Of a stretch of DNA of 64,000 bases, positions 1 to 8,585 are shown in pieces (the stretch's first letter is position 1; each line of letters begins with the position of its first letter). Source of the stretch: Patulibacter americanus DSM 16676. Lineage in GTDB: Bacteria > Actinomycetota > Thermoleophilia > Solirubrobacterales > Solirubrobacteraceae. Where the stretch lies: NCBI RefSeq assembly GCF_000420025.1, contig NZ_ATUD01000009.1:122015-186014 (forward strand). Direction: 5' to 3'. The translations under genes were made by a program, and so were the position numbers. The notes under the pieces were generated by a model. It did not search any database and was not told the DNA's origin. It worked only from the letters and a program-made list of their open reading frames with translations.

Positions 1-138
1 GCGACGACGTACTTCGCCGACGGCGCGCGGCTCGTGGACCAGCCCACGATGGTCTCGGGCGACTACGAGAAGTTCCTGCCCGGCGCGCAGCCCGGCGGGA
101 TCATCGACACGCCCCTGAACCCGGTGGTGTCGCGGTGA
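1..138 (+). CDS. C-terminal end of an unidentified protein (partial)
   Basis: Frame 1 is open from the window edge and stops with TGA at 136-138, giving the last 45 residues of a protein that begins outside the window. The tail contains the segment QPTMVSGDYEKFLPGAQPGG and ends NPVVSR. I do not recognise a family from this fragment. Its stop overlaps the GTG start of the following methyltransferase (GTGA), an overlap style used throughout this window. That supports a real gene translationally coupled to its neighbour, probably in one operon. Confidence 0.6.
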   Translation, partial: ATTYFADGARLVDQPTMVSGDYEKFLPGAQPGGIIDTPLNPVVSR

Positions 139-845
139 GCACGGCGGGAGAGCGCGCCCCCGGGAACGACACGACGTTCGTGGCCGGCGCGACGGCGGAC
201 GGCCTCGCGGTCGTGCCCGTCCCCGGCGTGGACTACTGGCGGCGGCGGGCGATCGCCCTGGGCGACCGCGCCGTCGTCAACCTCGACCACCCCGTCGACG
301 GTGACCTCGACGCGGTCGCGGACGGGCACCGGGCGCAGCTCTTCCCGCTCCTGCGCGCCGAGCTGACGGGCGCGGAGCGGACCGTGCTCGACCTCGGATG
401 CGGCACGGGGCGCCTGACCCCGGGCCTGGCCGCGCTGCTCGGCGGCCGCGCGATCGGGGTCGACCCGGTCGCGGAGCTCCTGGCCCTGGCACCCCCGCAC
501 CCCGACGTGGAGTACCGCCGGATGGACGAGGCGGTGCTGCCCGTGGGCGACGGCGAGGTCGACGTCGTCTTCACCTCGCTCGTCCTCGGCGGCATCCCGA
601 TGCCCGCGCTCGGCCGGACGATGGCCGAGATCCGGCGGGTGCTGGCCCCGGGCGGCCTGGTGTTCCTCTCGGAGTCGGTCTCGGACGGCGACGACGCCGC
701 GCACTGGGCGACCCGCACCGCCGCCGACTACCGCGCGCTGTTGCCGTGGGCCGGGCTCCGCGAGACCGGCGGGTTCGACGACGCGGGCGACGCCATCGCC
801 GTGCTCGTCGGCCGCGCGCCCGCGGACGGGGCGCCCGACCGCTAG
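135..845 (+). CDS. Class I SAM-dependent methyltransferase (type 11-like)
   Basis: A 236-residue protein with the Rossmann-fold glycine-rich motif I VLDLGCGTG at residues 84-92, which binds S-adenosylmethionine, followed by an acidic strand end (IGVDPVAELL) and the RRVLAPGGLVFL motif typical of Methyltransf_11/25 enzymes. The substrate cannot be told from sequence. There is no signal peptide, so it should be cytosolic. The GTG start overlaps the stop of the preceding truncated gene by 4 nt, implying translational coupling. About 70 residues precede motif I, a normal length for small-molecule or quinone-type methyltransferases. Family is confident; role unknown. Confidence 0.88.
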   Translation: MSTAGERAPGNDTTFVAGATADGLAVVPVPGVDYWRRRAIALGDRAVVNLDHPVDGDLDAVADGHRAQLFPLLRAELTGAERTVLDLGCGTGRLTPGLAALLGGRAIGVDPVAELLALAPPHPDVEYRRMDEAVLPVGDGEVDVVFTSLVLGGIPMPALGRTMAEIRRVLAPGGLVFLSESVSDGDDAAHWATRTAADYRALLPWAGLRETGGFDDAGDAIAVLVGRAPADGAPDR

Positions 846-893
846 GTCGGGTGCGCACACACGGGTCGTCCGCGGTGTGGCACGATTCGTCGT

Positions 894-913
894 CGCCGCG
901 GCGCACCGCGGCG
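894..913. terminator. GC-rich hairpin between methyltransferase and helicase
   Basis: Perfect 8-bp inverted repeat CGCCGCGG / CCGCGGCG with a CGCA loop, 49 nt after the methyltransferase stop. There is no U-tract. It could terminate the upstream operon or belong to a structured leader of the helicase gene that starts at 1064; sequence alone cannot decide. The rest of the 218-nt gap shows nothing else I can assign. Confidence 0.4.
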
Positions 914-1063
914 CGTGATCGGAGCGACCCGCTCCCGTCGTACCCAGGACTCGATCAGTCGGACGCGAGCACCCGCCGGACCCTCGACCGCCGTTTGCGG
1001 GAGGGCCTCACCGGCGAGGGTGGGCAGGCCGTCACCGAGGCCGCCACCACCGAAGGACCCACC

Positions 1064-3286
1064 GTGAGCGAGAACGCTCCCGACGGCACGCCCGTCACCG
1101 ATGACACGACGACCGCCCCCGCGCTCGTCGACTCCCCCGTGAGCGAGGCCCCCGAGGCCCCCGCCACCGACAGCACGACGATCTCGGCCGGCGACGCCGT
1201 CGAGGCGCCGGACGCCCCGGCCGCCGAGGCCGAGACCGCGGAGACCGAGGTCGACGCCCCGGCCGAGGTCGAGACCCCCGAGGTCGCGCCCGAGACCTCG
1301 GAGGCCGAGGTCGAGACCCCGGCCGTCGAGGCCCCCGAGGCTGCCGCCTCCGCCGACGCCGACGCTGAGACGCCCGACGCCGAGACCCCCGAGGTCGCCA
1401 CCGCCGACGCGGCCCAGGCCATCGCGGACGACGCCGACGCCGAGGCCGCTCGCGCCGAGGCCGTCGCCCAGAAGGTCGCCGCCGACGCCGAGAAGGCCGA
1501 GCGCGAGCGGGCCGCGAAGTCCGAGGCCCGCAAGGCCGCCGACATCCAGCGCCTCGCCGACCAGGCCGCCGCCAGCACGGCCGCCGCGTCCGCCCGCGCG
1601 GCCGACATCAAGGCCGAGGGCGGCGTCACGTTCGCCGACCTGAACCTGCGTCCCGAGCTGCTCAAGGCCCTGACCGGCCTGGGCTACGAGGAGCCGACGC
1701 CGATCCAGCGCGAGGCCATCGGGCCGATCATCGCCGGCAAGGACCTCCTCGGCCAGGCCGCCACGGGCACCGGCAAGACGGCGGCGTTCGCGCTGCCGCT
1801 GCTGCACCGCCTGGAGCGCTCGAACCGCCAGGGTCCCCGCGGGCTCGTCCTCGTGCCGACGCGCGAGCTGGCGATGCAGGTCTCCGAGGCCATGTACTCC
1901 TACGGCAAGGCGCTCGGCATCCAGGTGCTGCCCGTCTTCGGCGGCCAGCCCATCGTGCGTCAGCTCAAGGCCCTGAGCCGCGGGGTCGACATCGTCGTCG
2001 CCACGCCGGGCCGCGCCATGGACCTCATCGCCCGCAAGGCGCTGAACCTCGGCACGATCGAGATGGTCGTCCTCGACGAGGCCGACGAGATGCTCGACAT
2101 GGGCTTCCAGGAGGACATCGAGGGCATCCTCGGCGCCACGCCGAGCGAGCGCCAGACGGTGCTGTTCTCCGCCACGATGCCCTCCCGCATCGACAAGCTC
2201 GCCCGCAAGCATCAGCGGGACGCGGTCCGGGTGCAGCTCGCCCGCGAGGAGACGCCGGACGGCGAGGCCCCGAAGGTCCGCCAGAGCGCCTACGTCGTCG
2301 CCCGCCAGCACAAGGCCGCCGCGCTCTGCCGCGTGCTGGACCAGGAGCAGCCGTCCGCGGCGATCGTCTTCTGCCGCACGCGCGCCGAGGTCGACGAGGT
2401 CGCCCAGACGCTCAACGGCCGCGGCTACACCGCCGAGGCCCTGCACGGCGGCATGGACCAGACCCAGCGCTCGCGCACGATCGACCGCCTGAAGGCCGGG
2501 ACGACCGAGCTCATCGTCGCCACCGACGTCGCGGCCCGTGGCCTGGACATCGACACGCTGACCCACGTCGTCAACTACGACGTCCCGTCGGCCCCCGAGG
2601 CGTACGTGCACCGCATCGGCCGCGTCGGCCGCGCGGGCCGCGAGGGCGTCGCGATCACGTTCGCCCAGCCGCGCGAGCACCGCAACCTGAAGAACATCGA
2701 GCGGCTCACGAAGCAGCAGATCACGGTCGAGCGCGTCCCGACGGTCGCCGACCTGCGCGCCCGCCGTCTCGACATGACGAAGGCCGCCCTGCGCGAGAGC
2801 CTCCTCGAGGACGACCTGTCGCTGCTGCGGCGCGTCGTCGAGGAGCTCGCGGACGAGTTCGACGTCATGGACGTGGCCGCGGCCGCGGTCAAGCTCTCCC
2901 ACGAGGCCGGCGGCGCGCCGGTCGACGAGGAGGACATCCCCGAGGTGGCCGCCGGCCGCCAGAAGGAGCACCGCGGCACCGGGTTCCGCGAGGCCCGCGA
3001 GGGCTCGGCCGGTGCGGGTGGCAACCGCCGCGAGCGCCGCGGCAGCGGCGACGGCACCACGCGGATCTTCGTCGGCGCCGGCCGCGCGGCGCGGATGCGC
3101 CCGCAGGACCTCGTCGGCGCGATCGCGGGCGAGTCGTCCCTGAGCGGCCGCGACATCGGCTCGATCCAGATCAACGAGCGGTTCTCGCTCGTCGAGGTCC
3201 CCGACGCGGCGGCCGACGACGTCATCGAGGCCCTTCGCGGCACCACGATCAAGGGTCGCAAGCCCAAGATCCGCCGCGAGGTCTGA
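1064..3286 (+). CDS. deaD: DEAD-box RNA helicase with DbpA-like RNA-binding domain
   Basis: 740-residue ATP-dependent RNA helicase of the DeaD/CsdA type, expected to act in ribosome assembly, RNA decay and cold adaptation. Residues 1-185 are a low-complexity Ala/Glu/Asp/Pro tail. The helicase core follows: Q motif (EEPTPIQ near 209), Walker A AATGTGKT at 232-239, DEAD at 338-341, SAT in LFSATMP, and motif VI HRIGRVGRAGREG. The last ~75 residues (TRIFVGAGRAARMRPQDLVG onward) match the DbpA-type RRM found at the end of DeaD proteins. I chose GTG 1064 because AAGGA sits 6 nt upstream; the longer open frame to 398 overlaps the methyltransferase and is a shadow. It is monocistronic, with hairpins on both sides. 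A second DEAD-box gene lies at 33.6-34.9 kb. Confidence 0.93.
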   Translation: MSENAPDGTPVTDDTTTAPALVDSPVSEAPEAPATDSTTISAGDAVEAPDAPAAEAETAETEVDAPAEVETPEVAPETSEAEVETPAVEAPEAAASADADAETPDAETPEVATADAAQAIADDADAEAARAEAVAQKVAADAEKAERERAAKSEARKAADIQRLADQAAASTAAASARAADIKAEGGVTFADLNLRPELLKALTGLGYEEPTPIQREAIGPIIAGKDLLGQAATGTGKTAAFALPLLHRLERSNRQGPRGLVLVPTRELAMQVSEAMYSYGKALGIQVLPVFGGQPIVRQLKALSRGVDIVVATPGRAMDLIARKALNLGTIEMVVLDEADEMLDMGFQEDIEGILGATPSERQTVLFSATMPSRIDKLARKHQRDAVRVQLAREETPDGEAPKVRQSAYVVARQHKAAALCRVLDQEQPSAAIVFCRTRAEVDEVAQTLNGRGYTAEALHGGMDQTQRSRTIDRLKAGTTELIVATDVAARGLDIDTLTHVVNYDVPSAPEAYVHRIGRVGRAGREGVAITFAQPREHRNLKNIERLTKQQITVERVPTVADLRARRLDMTKAALRESLLEDDLSLLRRVVEELADEFDVMDVAAAAVKLSHEAGGAPVDEEDIPEVAAGRQKEHRGTGFREAREGSAGAGGNRRERRGSGDGTTRIFVGAGRAARMRPQDLVGAIAGESSLSGRDIGSIQINERFSLVEVPDAAADDVIEALRGTTIKGRKPKIRREV

Positions 3287-3293
3287 GCGGGGC

Positions 3294-3310
3294 CCGCCGC
3301 CCTGCGGCGG
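3294..3310 (+). terminator. Hairpin after deaD
   Basis: Perfect 7-bp stem CCGCCGC / GCGGCGG with a CCT loop beginning 8 nt after the deaD stop codon. It lacks a U-tract, as do most hairpins in this genome, so it is a candidate intrinsic terminator only. Confidence 0.5.
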
Positions 3311-3337
3311 CGGTGACCGGCCTCCCGCTGGCGGCAG

Positions 3338-3371
3338 TCTGAATATGGAAGGTCTTCTTGCCATATTCAGA
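3338..3371. promoter_or_regulatory. AT-rich perfect inverted repeat, candidate operator
   Basis: Two 11-nt arms, TCTGAATATGG (3338-3348) and CCATATTCAGA (3361-3371), are exact reverse complements separated by 12 nt. The arms are AT-rich within extremely GC-rich DNA, so chance or local composition is a poor explanation. The spacer can extend the stem (AAG...CTT). It lies 123 nt upstream of the acyl-CoA dehydrogenase start and downstream of the deaD hairpin. It may be a transcription-factor operator for the dehydrogenase or an RNA hairpin. No known consensus is recognised. Confidence 0.5.
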
Positions 3372-3493
3372 GCGCCGGTCGCGGAAGGTGGCGGTCGGGG
3401 TGCCGGACACGGGCCAGGTGGAGCCCCGGCCGGGGTCCGCGGTCGAGGCCGGGCGGTCGGCGGCCCGGAGCGGCAATTCGGCAGGATGCGGCC

Positions 3494-4669
3494 ATGACCG
3501 CCCTGCCGACGCTCCGGTCCTCCTCCGACGCCGAGGCGCTGCGCGCGGCGGTGCAGGCGTTCGTCGACGACACGGTGCTGCCCGGCGTGGGGGAGTGGGA
3601 CCGCGAGGACGTCCTGCCCGACGCCGTGTGGGACCGGCTCGTCGCCCTCGGGTTGCCGGGCGCGATGGTGGCGCCGCGGTTCGGGGGGCAGGGGCGCACC
3701 GTCTCCGAGCTCGTGCCCGCGTGGCGCGCGCTCTCCCGCGGCTGGATCTCACTCACGGGCGCCGTCAACCCGACGGGGCTGGCCACGGCGCTGCTGAGCA
3801 CCCACGGCACGCCGGAGCAGCAGGAGCGGTGGCTGCCGCAGCTCGCGTCGGGCGCGACCCACGCCGCGTTCTCGATCACGGAGCCCGGCGCCGGCAGCGA
3901 CCTCACCCAGATCACGACGACGGCCACGCGGATCGACGGCGGCCTGCGCATGGACGGCCGCAAGCGCTGGGTCGCTGGCGGGGTCACGGCCGGGGTCGTC
4001 TGCACGATGGCGCTCGTCGACGGGGCGCTCTCCTGCGTGCTGCTCCCCGCCGACGGTCGCGACTCGCCGACCTGGCGGGTCGAGGAGCTCGACAAGGTCG
4101 GGTACCGCGGGGTGGAGTCCGCCGCCTACGTCTTCGACGGCCACGAGGCGCCCGGGGCCGAGGTGCTCGGCGGGCCGGAGCAGGCGGGGAAGGGCGCGCG
4201 GCAGATGCTCGGGGCGCTCGGCGTCGGGCGCGTGAACGTCGCCTGCCGGGCGCTCGGGATCGTCGACCGGGCGCTCGAGGCCGCGCTCGAGGAGGCCACG
4301 CACCGCGAGGTCGGCGGCGGGGCGCTGGGGGAGCACACCCACGCGCAGCTGCGGATCGGCGAGATGCGGGCCCGGCTGCTGGCCGCCGAGGCGCTGACGC
4401 TCCGTGCCGCCGCGGCCGTCGACGCGGGGGCCGAGGAGGAACGCGACCTGACGTCGGCGGCGAAGGTCGTGGCGTCCGAGACCGCCGTGTGGGCCGTGGA
4501 CCAGGCCGCCCGCCTGGCCGCCAGCCGCTCCTACCGGGCCGGCGACGAGCTCGCCCGCCTGCGCCGCGACGCCCCCCAGACGCAGATCGGCGAGGGGGCC
4601 AACGACGCGCTGCTGCTGGCGCTCGGACGCGGCCCCGTCGAGGCCGCGGGGGACGACGACGCGGGGTGA
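3494..4669 (+). CDS. Acyl-CoA dehydrogenase family protein
   Basis: 391-residue flavoprotein expected to carry out alpha,beta-dehydrogenation of an acyl-CoA, passing electrons to ETF. The FAD/substrate signature FSITEPGAGSD lies near residue 132. The C-terminal IGEGANDALLLALGR corresponds to the IYEGT region that supplies the catalytic Glu in many family members. Length is typical. The ATG at 3494 has AGGA 7 nt upstream, but the same bases form CAGGAT, a -10-like hexamer ending 6 nt before the start, so leaderless initiation is also possible. Chain length specificity is not predictable. No beta-oxidation partners are adjacent; other acyl genes in the window lie near 18-25 kb. Confidence 0.88.
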   Translation: MTALPTLRSSSDAEALRAAVQAFVDDTVLPGVGEWDREDVLPDAVWDRLVALGLPGAMVAPRFGGQGRTVSELVPAWRALSRGWISLTGAVNPTGLATALLSTHGTPEQQERWLPQLASGATHAAFSITEPGAGSDLTQITTTATRIDGGLRMDGRKRWVAGGVTAGVVCTMALVDGALSCVLLPADGRDSPTWRVEELDKVGYRGVESAAYVFDGHEAPGAEVLGGPEQAGKGARQMLGALGVGRVNVACRALGIVDRALEAALEEATHREVGGGALGEHTHAQLRIGEMRARLLAAEALTLRAAAAVDAGAEEERDLTSAAKVVASETAVWAVDQAARLAASRSYRAGDELARLRRDAPQTQIGEGANDALLLALGRGPVEAAGDDDAG

Positions 4670-4766
4670 GCGCCGCGTCCCGGGCGGGGGGTGCGGCCCA
4701 CGACCGCGGTCGCCTTTATGCTCGCCGTTCCAGGAGACCGCCCCACGGGGCCGAAGTCGAGGGTGA

Positions 4767-6020
4767 ATGCAGAGGATCGTGCGGGACACGTGGGCGTGGC
4801 GGGGGGCTCTGGCCGCCGACGAGCTGCGCTACACGCCGGTCCTCGCCGACGCCATGTCCGGGCCGATCACCACGCCGGCACGGACCGGGTGGCCCGTCCT
4901 CACGTCGCAGCTCGAGGCCGCGTGGGCCGTGCCCGGGGCCGAGGGCCACGGCATCCACGCGCTGACGGGGCCCGCGGCGGCGCACCTCTCCCTCGTCGCG
5001 CGCACCGGCGGCTACCACGCGGTGATCCCACGCGACGCGCCCGAGATCCGGGCCCCGTTCGAGGTCATCCGCGGCCAGGACGAGGACGTCCCGACGCTCG
5101 AGGAGGCCCTGACGCTGCTGGAGTCCGGGGGCGTCATCGAGCGCACCGCGACCCGGCTGGCGCTCCTGCGTCCCACGCCGCCGTCCGTCGAGCGGATGCG
5201 CCTCATGCGCGACCGGCTCGACGACCACGACCACGACGCCCCGGACGACCCCGTGACCAACCGGCTGCTGCGCGCGGTGTGGCGGCAGACGTACTCCGGG
5301 ATCGGGACGGGCCGCTTCCGCGAGCTGGCCCGGCACGGGCGCCTGCGGGCCAGCCTCGACCTGCGGCCGCGCGACGAGCCCGCGGACCCGTTCTTCGAGG
5401 TCGGGGTCGCATCGCTGCCGGCGCTGCACGGCGAGCTCACCGTCGACCGCGACCAGCCCTACCCCGAGCGCAGCTGGATCCCGCTCTCCCACATCGCGCT
5501 GGAGGCCCCGGACGGCGCTCCGGTGCCGCTGCTCTCCACGCGGGTCGAGGTCGGCGCGCTGCTGCTCGGCCGCGGCGAGGGGGCCAACGCGGTCCGGCGC
5601 GCGGTCCGCGGCACGATGGTGTGGCAGGCCCTCGCCCGGCGCACGAGGTGGATGACGGGCCCCGTCCGGGTCTCGACCGCCACGCTGGCGGAGGAGCTGG
5701 CGGGGGTGCTCGGCCTGAAGGCCGGAGCGGACCACCGCAAGCTCGTGCGGGCGCTGCTCGGCGACCTCGAGCGCGCGGGCCTCCTCGGCCGCGACCGCGA
5801 GACGGACGGCCCCGTGCTGCTGCGTCCGCCGGCACCCGACGCCGCGCTGGCCCGGCACGCGTTCGACGCCTACGCACTGTGGCGGCCCAGCATCTCGGTG
5901 GATCCGCCCGCGCCCTTCAGCGAGCTGCTCCGCGAGCACCGCGACGACGGCGTCCGCGCCCCCTGGGCCCGGGCGTTGGAGGAGCGGCGCGTGCGGGTCG
6001 AGGTCCTGCCGGAGGAGTGA
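4767..6020 (+). CDS. Hypothetical protein with a possible winged-helix segment
   Basis: 417 residues, no family recognised. There is no signal peptide or clear membrane segment. Residues ~310-345 (STATLAEELAGVLGLKAGAD, then HRKLVRALLGDLERAGLL) read like a helix-turn-helix/winged helix of a regulator, and the N-terminal half contains an Arg-rich segment RLMRDRLDDHDHDAPDD. The ATG at 4767 is fixed on the left by an in-frame TGA immediately before it. A -10-like TATGCT lies at 4717-4722 with AGGAG downstream of it, suggesting its own promoter. The 3' end faces the glycosyltransferase gene convergently. Coding is supported by the long ORF and regular GC-third-position use; function is unknown. 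Confidence 0.7.
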   Translation: MQRIVRDTWAWRGALAADELRYTPVLADAMSGPITTPARTGWPVLTSQLEAAWAVPGAEGHGIHALTGPAAAHLSLVARTGGYHAVIPRDAPEIRAPFEVIRGQDEDVPTLEEALTLLESGGVIERTATRLALLRPTPPSVERMRLMRDRLDDHDHDAPDDPVTNRLLRAVWRQTYSGIGTGRFRELARHGRLRASLDLRPRDEPADPFFEVGVASLPALHGELTVDRDQPYPERSWIPLSHIALEAPDGAPVPLLSTRVEVGALLLGRGEGANAVRRAVRGTMVWQALARRTRWMTGPVRVSTATLAEELAGVLGLKAGADHRKLVRALLGDLERAGLLGRDRETDGPVLLRPPAPDAALARHAFDAYALWRPSISVDPPAPFSELLREHRDDGVRAPWARALEERRVRVEVLPEE

Positions 6021-6096
6021 CCGGGCCGGCGCCGGTCCGTCTGCCCGCCGGCTGCGCACCCAGGCCGCCTGCGGCCCTCCAGGGTTCCCGCGAGGC

Positions 6097-7542
6097 TCAG
6101 GCGCCCTTCGTCGCGAAGCCCTTGCGGGTCATGACGCCCCAGTCCGAGCGGCCGCGGAGGAACCGCCAGATGCCCCGCAGCCGCCAGAGCACCGTGAGCT
6201 GCCGGTAGCCGAACGGCTCGAGCAGCGCCCAGCCGACGAGGACGAGCGTGTCGCGCCCACGGCCGTAGCCGCGGTAGGTGAACTGCTCGAGAGCGATGGT
6301 CGCGAGCGTGAGGAGCAGCCCGAGCCCGTACGCGACGAGGAAGAAGAGGATCGCGAACGAGCCGTTCAGGGCCCCGACGGCGAGGCCCAGCCCCAACCCG
6401 ACCAGCCCGAGGACCTCGACCACGGGCCCGAGCAGCTCGACGAGCAGGAAGTACGGGTAGGCCACGAAGCCGAGGCTGCCGTAGCGGCGCCGGAACGCCA
6501 TCCCGCCGTGACGCCGCAGCACGTCGGCGAGCCCGCGGTGCCAGCGGTCGCGCTGCCGTCCGAGCACGCGCAGGCTGTCGGGGACCTCGGTCCACGCCAC
6601 GGGGTCGGGCACGAACTCGACGCGGCCGGGTCCGCCCTGCTCGTACGCGCGCCGGCGCAGGTGCGCCACGAGCTCCATGTCCTCGCCGACCGTGTCGTGC
6701 ACGTAGCCGCCCGAGGCGAGCACGGCGTCGCGCCGGAAGAGCCCGAACGCGCCCGAGATGATGAGGTTGCCGCCCAGCCGGTTCCAGCCCAGGCGGCCGG
6801 TCAGGAACGCGCGCAGGTACTCCACGGCCTGCATCCCCGCGACGAGCTGCCGCGGGGCGCGCGCCTCCACCACGCGGCCGCGCTCCACGCGGGAGCCGTT
6901 GGCCACCCGGATGGTGCCGCCGGCGGCAACGGTGTCGGAGTGCAGCAGGAACGGGCGGACCATCCGCAGCAGCGCCTCCGGCTCGATGACCGTGTCGGCG
7001 TCGATCGCGCAGACGAGGTCGCCGGTGGCGACGTTCAGGCCGGCGTTCAGCGCGTCGGCCTTCCCGCCGTTGCGCTTGTCCACGACCACGAGGTTCGGCG
7101 CCGTCTCGGAGCGGTAGAGCGCCCCGATCGGCTGGTGGTCGAGCACGTGGTGGTAGACCGGGTGCAGGCCGCGCAGGGCGAAGTCCCGGTGCAGGACCGC
7201 CATCGTGTCGTCCGTCGAGCCGTCGTTGACGACCACCAGCTCGAGGTTGGGATAGCTCATCGTCAGCAGCGAGCGCAGGCTCTCCGTGACGGTCAGCGCC
7301 TCGTTGTAGGCGGGGGCCACCACGCTGATCCGCGGCGCGACGGCGGAGCCCAGCAGGCGCCAGCGCGACTCGAGAGCGGCGGCGCGGCGCTGGGCCTTCA
7401 GCTCGAGCGCGGCGGCGCCGAGCAGCGTGAGCAGGAACCCGTTCATCACGACGAAGTACGCGAGCACGGCGACCTGCGAGGCGAGCAGCCCGTCGCGGAT
7501 CGTGTCCGCGACCGCGGAGAGGGGGAGGAGGACCGGGGGCAT
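6097..7542 (-). CDS. Membrane-associated family 2 glycosyltransferase, exopolysaccharide synthase-like
   Basis: 481 residues. One N-terminal membrane helix (~22-45) precedes a GT2 catalytic domain with PAYNEA (77-82), VNDGST (105-110), DAD (181-183), GED (286-288) and QRDRW (330-334). This is the processive-synthase signature of cellulose, chitin and poly-N-acetylglucosamine synthases. Hydrophobic C-terminal helices follow. There is no C-terminal PilZ domain, so it resembles PgaC/IcaA/HasA more than BcsA. Its ATG overlaps the stop of the HEAT-repeat gene (ATGA), making it the last gene of the chemosensory operon. I infer that it makes or extends a beta-linked surface polysaccharide controlled by that pathway; the sugar is unknown. 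Confidence 0.85.
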   Translation of the reverse strand: MPPVLLPLSAVADTIRDGLLASQVAVLAYFVVMNGFLLTLLGAAALELKAQRRAAALESRWRLLGSAVAPRISVVAPAYNEALTVTESLRSLLTMSYPNLELVVVNDGSTDDTMAVLHRDFALRGLHPVYHHVLDHQPIGALYRSETAPNLVVVDKRNGGKADALNAGLNVATGDLVCAIDADTVIEPEALLRMVRPFLLHSDTVAAGGTIRVANGSRVERGRVVEARAPRQLVAGMQAVEYLRAFLTGRLGWNRLGGNLIISGAFGLFRRDAVLASGGYVHDTVGEDMELVAHLRRRAYEQGGPGRVEFVPDPVAWTEVPDSLRVLGRQRDRWHRGLADVLRRHGGMAFRRRYGSLGFVAYPYFLLVELLGPVVEVLGLVGLGLGLAVGALNGSFAILFFLVAYGLGLLLTLATIALEQFTYRGYGRGRDTLVLVGWALLEPFGYRQLTVLWRLRGIWRFLRGRSDWGVMTRKGFATKGA

Positions 7543-8585
7543 CACGCGAGCCCGCCCGTCGGCAGCTCGAGCATCCGGCGGGCCATGTCGCGGGCGACGA
7601 GGGCGTCGTCGTCGAGCGCCCGCTTGAGCAAGAGCGTCCCGGGGGGTCCGAGTCGCTCGAGCGCGACGGCCGCGGCGTGGCGGACCTCCCACGCGTCGTC
7701 GCGCAGCGCCCGGCGCAGGGCACCGCCGGCCGGCCAGTGCTGCGCCACGCCGAGCGCCTCGCACGCCGCCGCACGGACCGCGTCGGACGGGTCCTCCAGC
7801 AGCGCCAGCAGCTGCTCGGCGCCCTCGTCGGCGGCGGTGCGGGCGACGAGGGGCGCGGCGAGCACGCGGACGGCGGGGGAGGGGTCCTGCAGCAGGCGCA
7901 GGGCCGCGGGGCCGAACGCCCGGTCGGCGAGGGCGACGCACACGGCGAGCAGGCGCTCGGCGTCCTGGCCCTCCGCGCGATCGAGCGCCTCGCGCAGCGC
8001 GGGCACCGCCGCGGGCCCCATCCGGATGAGCGCGTCCTGCACGGAGAAGCGCGACGCCGGCCGGAGGTCGGTGGCGTGGTCGACGAGGCGGGCGATGACG
8101 TGGTCGGACGGATGGTCCATCGCCCACGCGGACGCCTGGGAGCGGACCCGGGAGGACCGGTCGTCGAGCAGCGCCGGCATGACGCTCTCGCCGCCCCCGA
8201 CGACCGTGAGCACCCGCGCGCCCTCGAGCCGGCGGCCCAGACGGCGGGACCCGACCCGTCGCACCGCGTCGGCGGTGAGGCCGGCGGCCGCCGCCGCGTG
8301 CGTCAGCACGGTGCGGTCCGCGCCGGCGAGCAGCGGGGCGTACTCGGCGAGGATCGACAGCGATTCGCGGCGCCGCAGACCGCGCAGCGCGGCGGCCACG
8401 GACTCCGGGTCCGCGCCGTCGGCGAGCGCCATCGCGAGCCGCTCCCGGGCGGCGGCGAGCCGCCGCGACCGCCGCGGGCTCAGGACGGCGCCGCGGAGGA
8501 CGTCACCGCCGATCGCCAGGAGCACGAGCGCCACGAGCACGGCCTCGAGGAGGACCGCCCAGACCAGGGCCTCGCGCGGGATCAC
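7542..8585 (-). CDS. HEAT-repeat protein with N-terminal membrane anchor
   Basis: 347 residues. A hydrophobic N-terminal helix (VLLEAVLVALVLLAIGG) is followed by Arg-rich sequence and then repeated helical pairs such as DPSPAVRVLAAPLVAR, DPSDAVRAAACEALGVA and DDAWEVRHAAAVALERLG. These are PBS/HEAT-type repeats, usually protein-interaction scaffolds. GTG at 8585 is chosen because it overlaps the upstream stop as GTGA, like its neighbours; it also overlaps the glycosyltransferase start. Sitting between the GGDEF protein and a membrane glycosyltransferase, it may couple the c-di-GMP output to the synthase. That role is inferred from position only. Confidence 0.78.
   Translation of the reverse strand: MIPREALVWAVLLEAVLVALVLLAIGGDVLRGAVLSPRRSRRLAAARERLAMALADGADPESVAAALRGLRRRESLSILAEYAPLLAGADRTVLTHAAAAAGLTADAVRRVGSRRLGRRLEGARVLTVVGGGESVMPALLDDRSSRVRSQASAWAMDHPSDHVIARLVDHATDLRPASRFSVQDALIRMGPAAVPALREALDRAEGQDAERLLAVCVALADRAFGPAALRLLQDPSPAVRVLAAPLVARTAADEGAEQLLALLEDPSDAVRAAACEALGVAQHWPAGGALRRALRDDAWEVRHAAAVALERLGPPGTLLLKRALDDDALVARDMARRMLELPTGGLA

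Noticed and set aside
398..1063. N-terminal extension of DeaD to 398
   Set aside because: It overlaps the methyltransferase gene and reads as Arg/Pro-rich shadow; GTG 1064 has a Shine-Dalgarno.
6097..7542. Cellulose synthase BcsA
   Set aside because: QRDRW and DAD motifs fit processive GT2 enzymes, but no C-terminal PilZ domain and no bcsB/bcsZ genes nearby.
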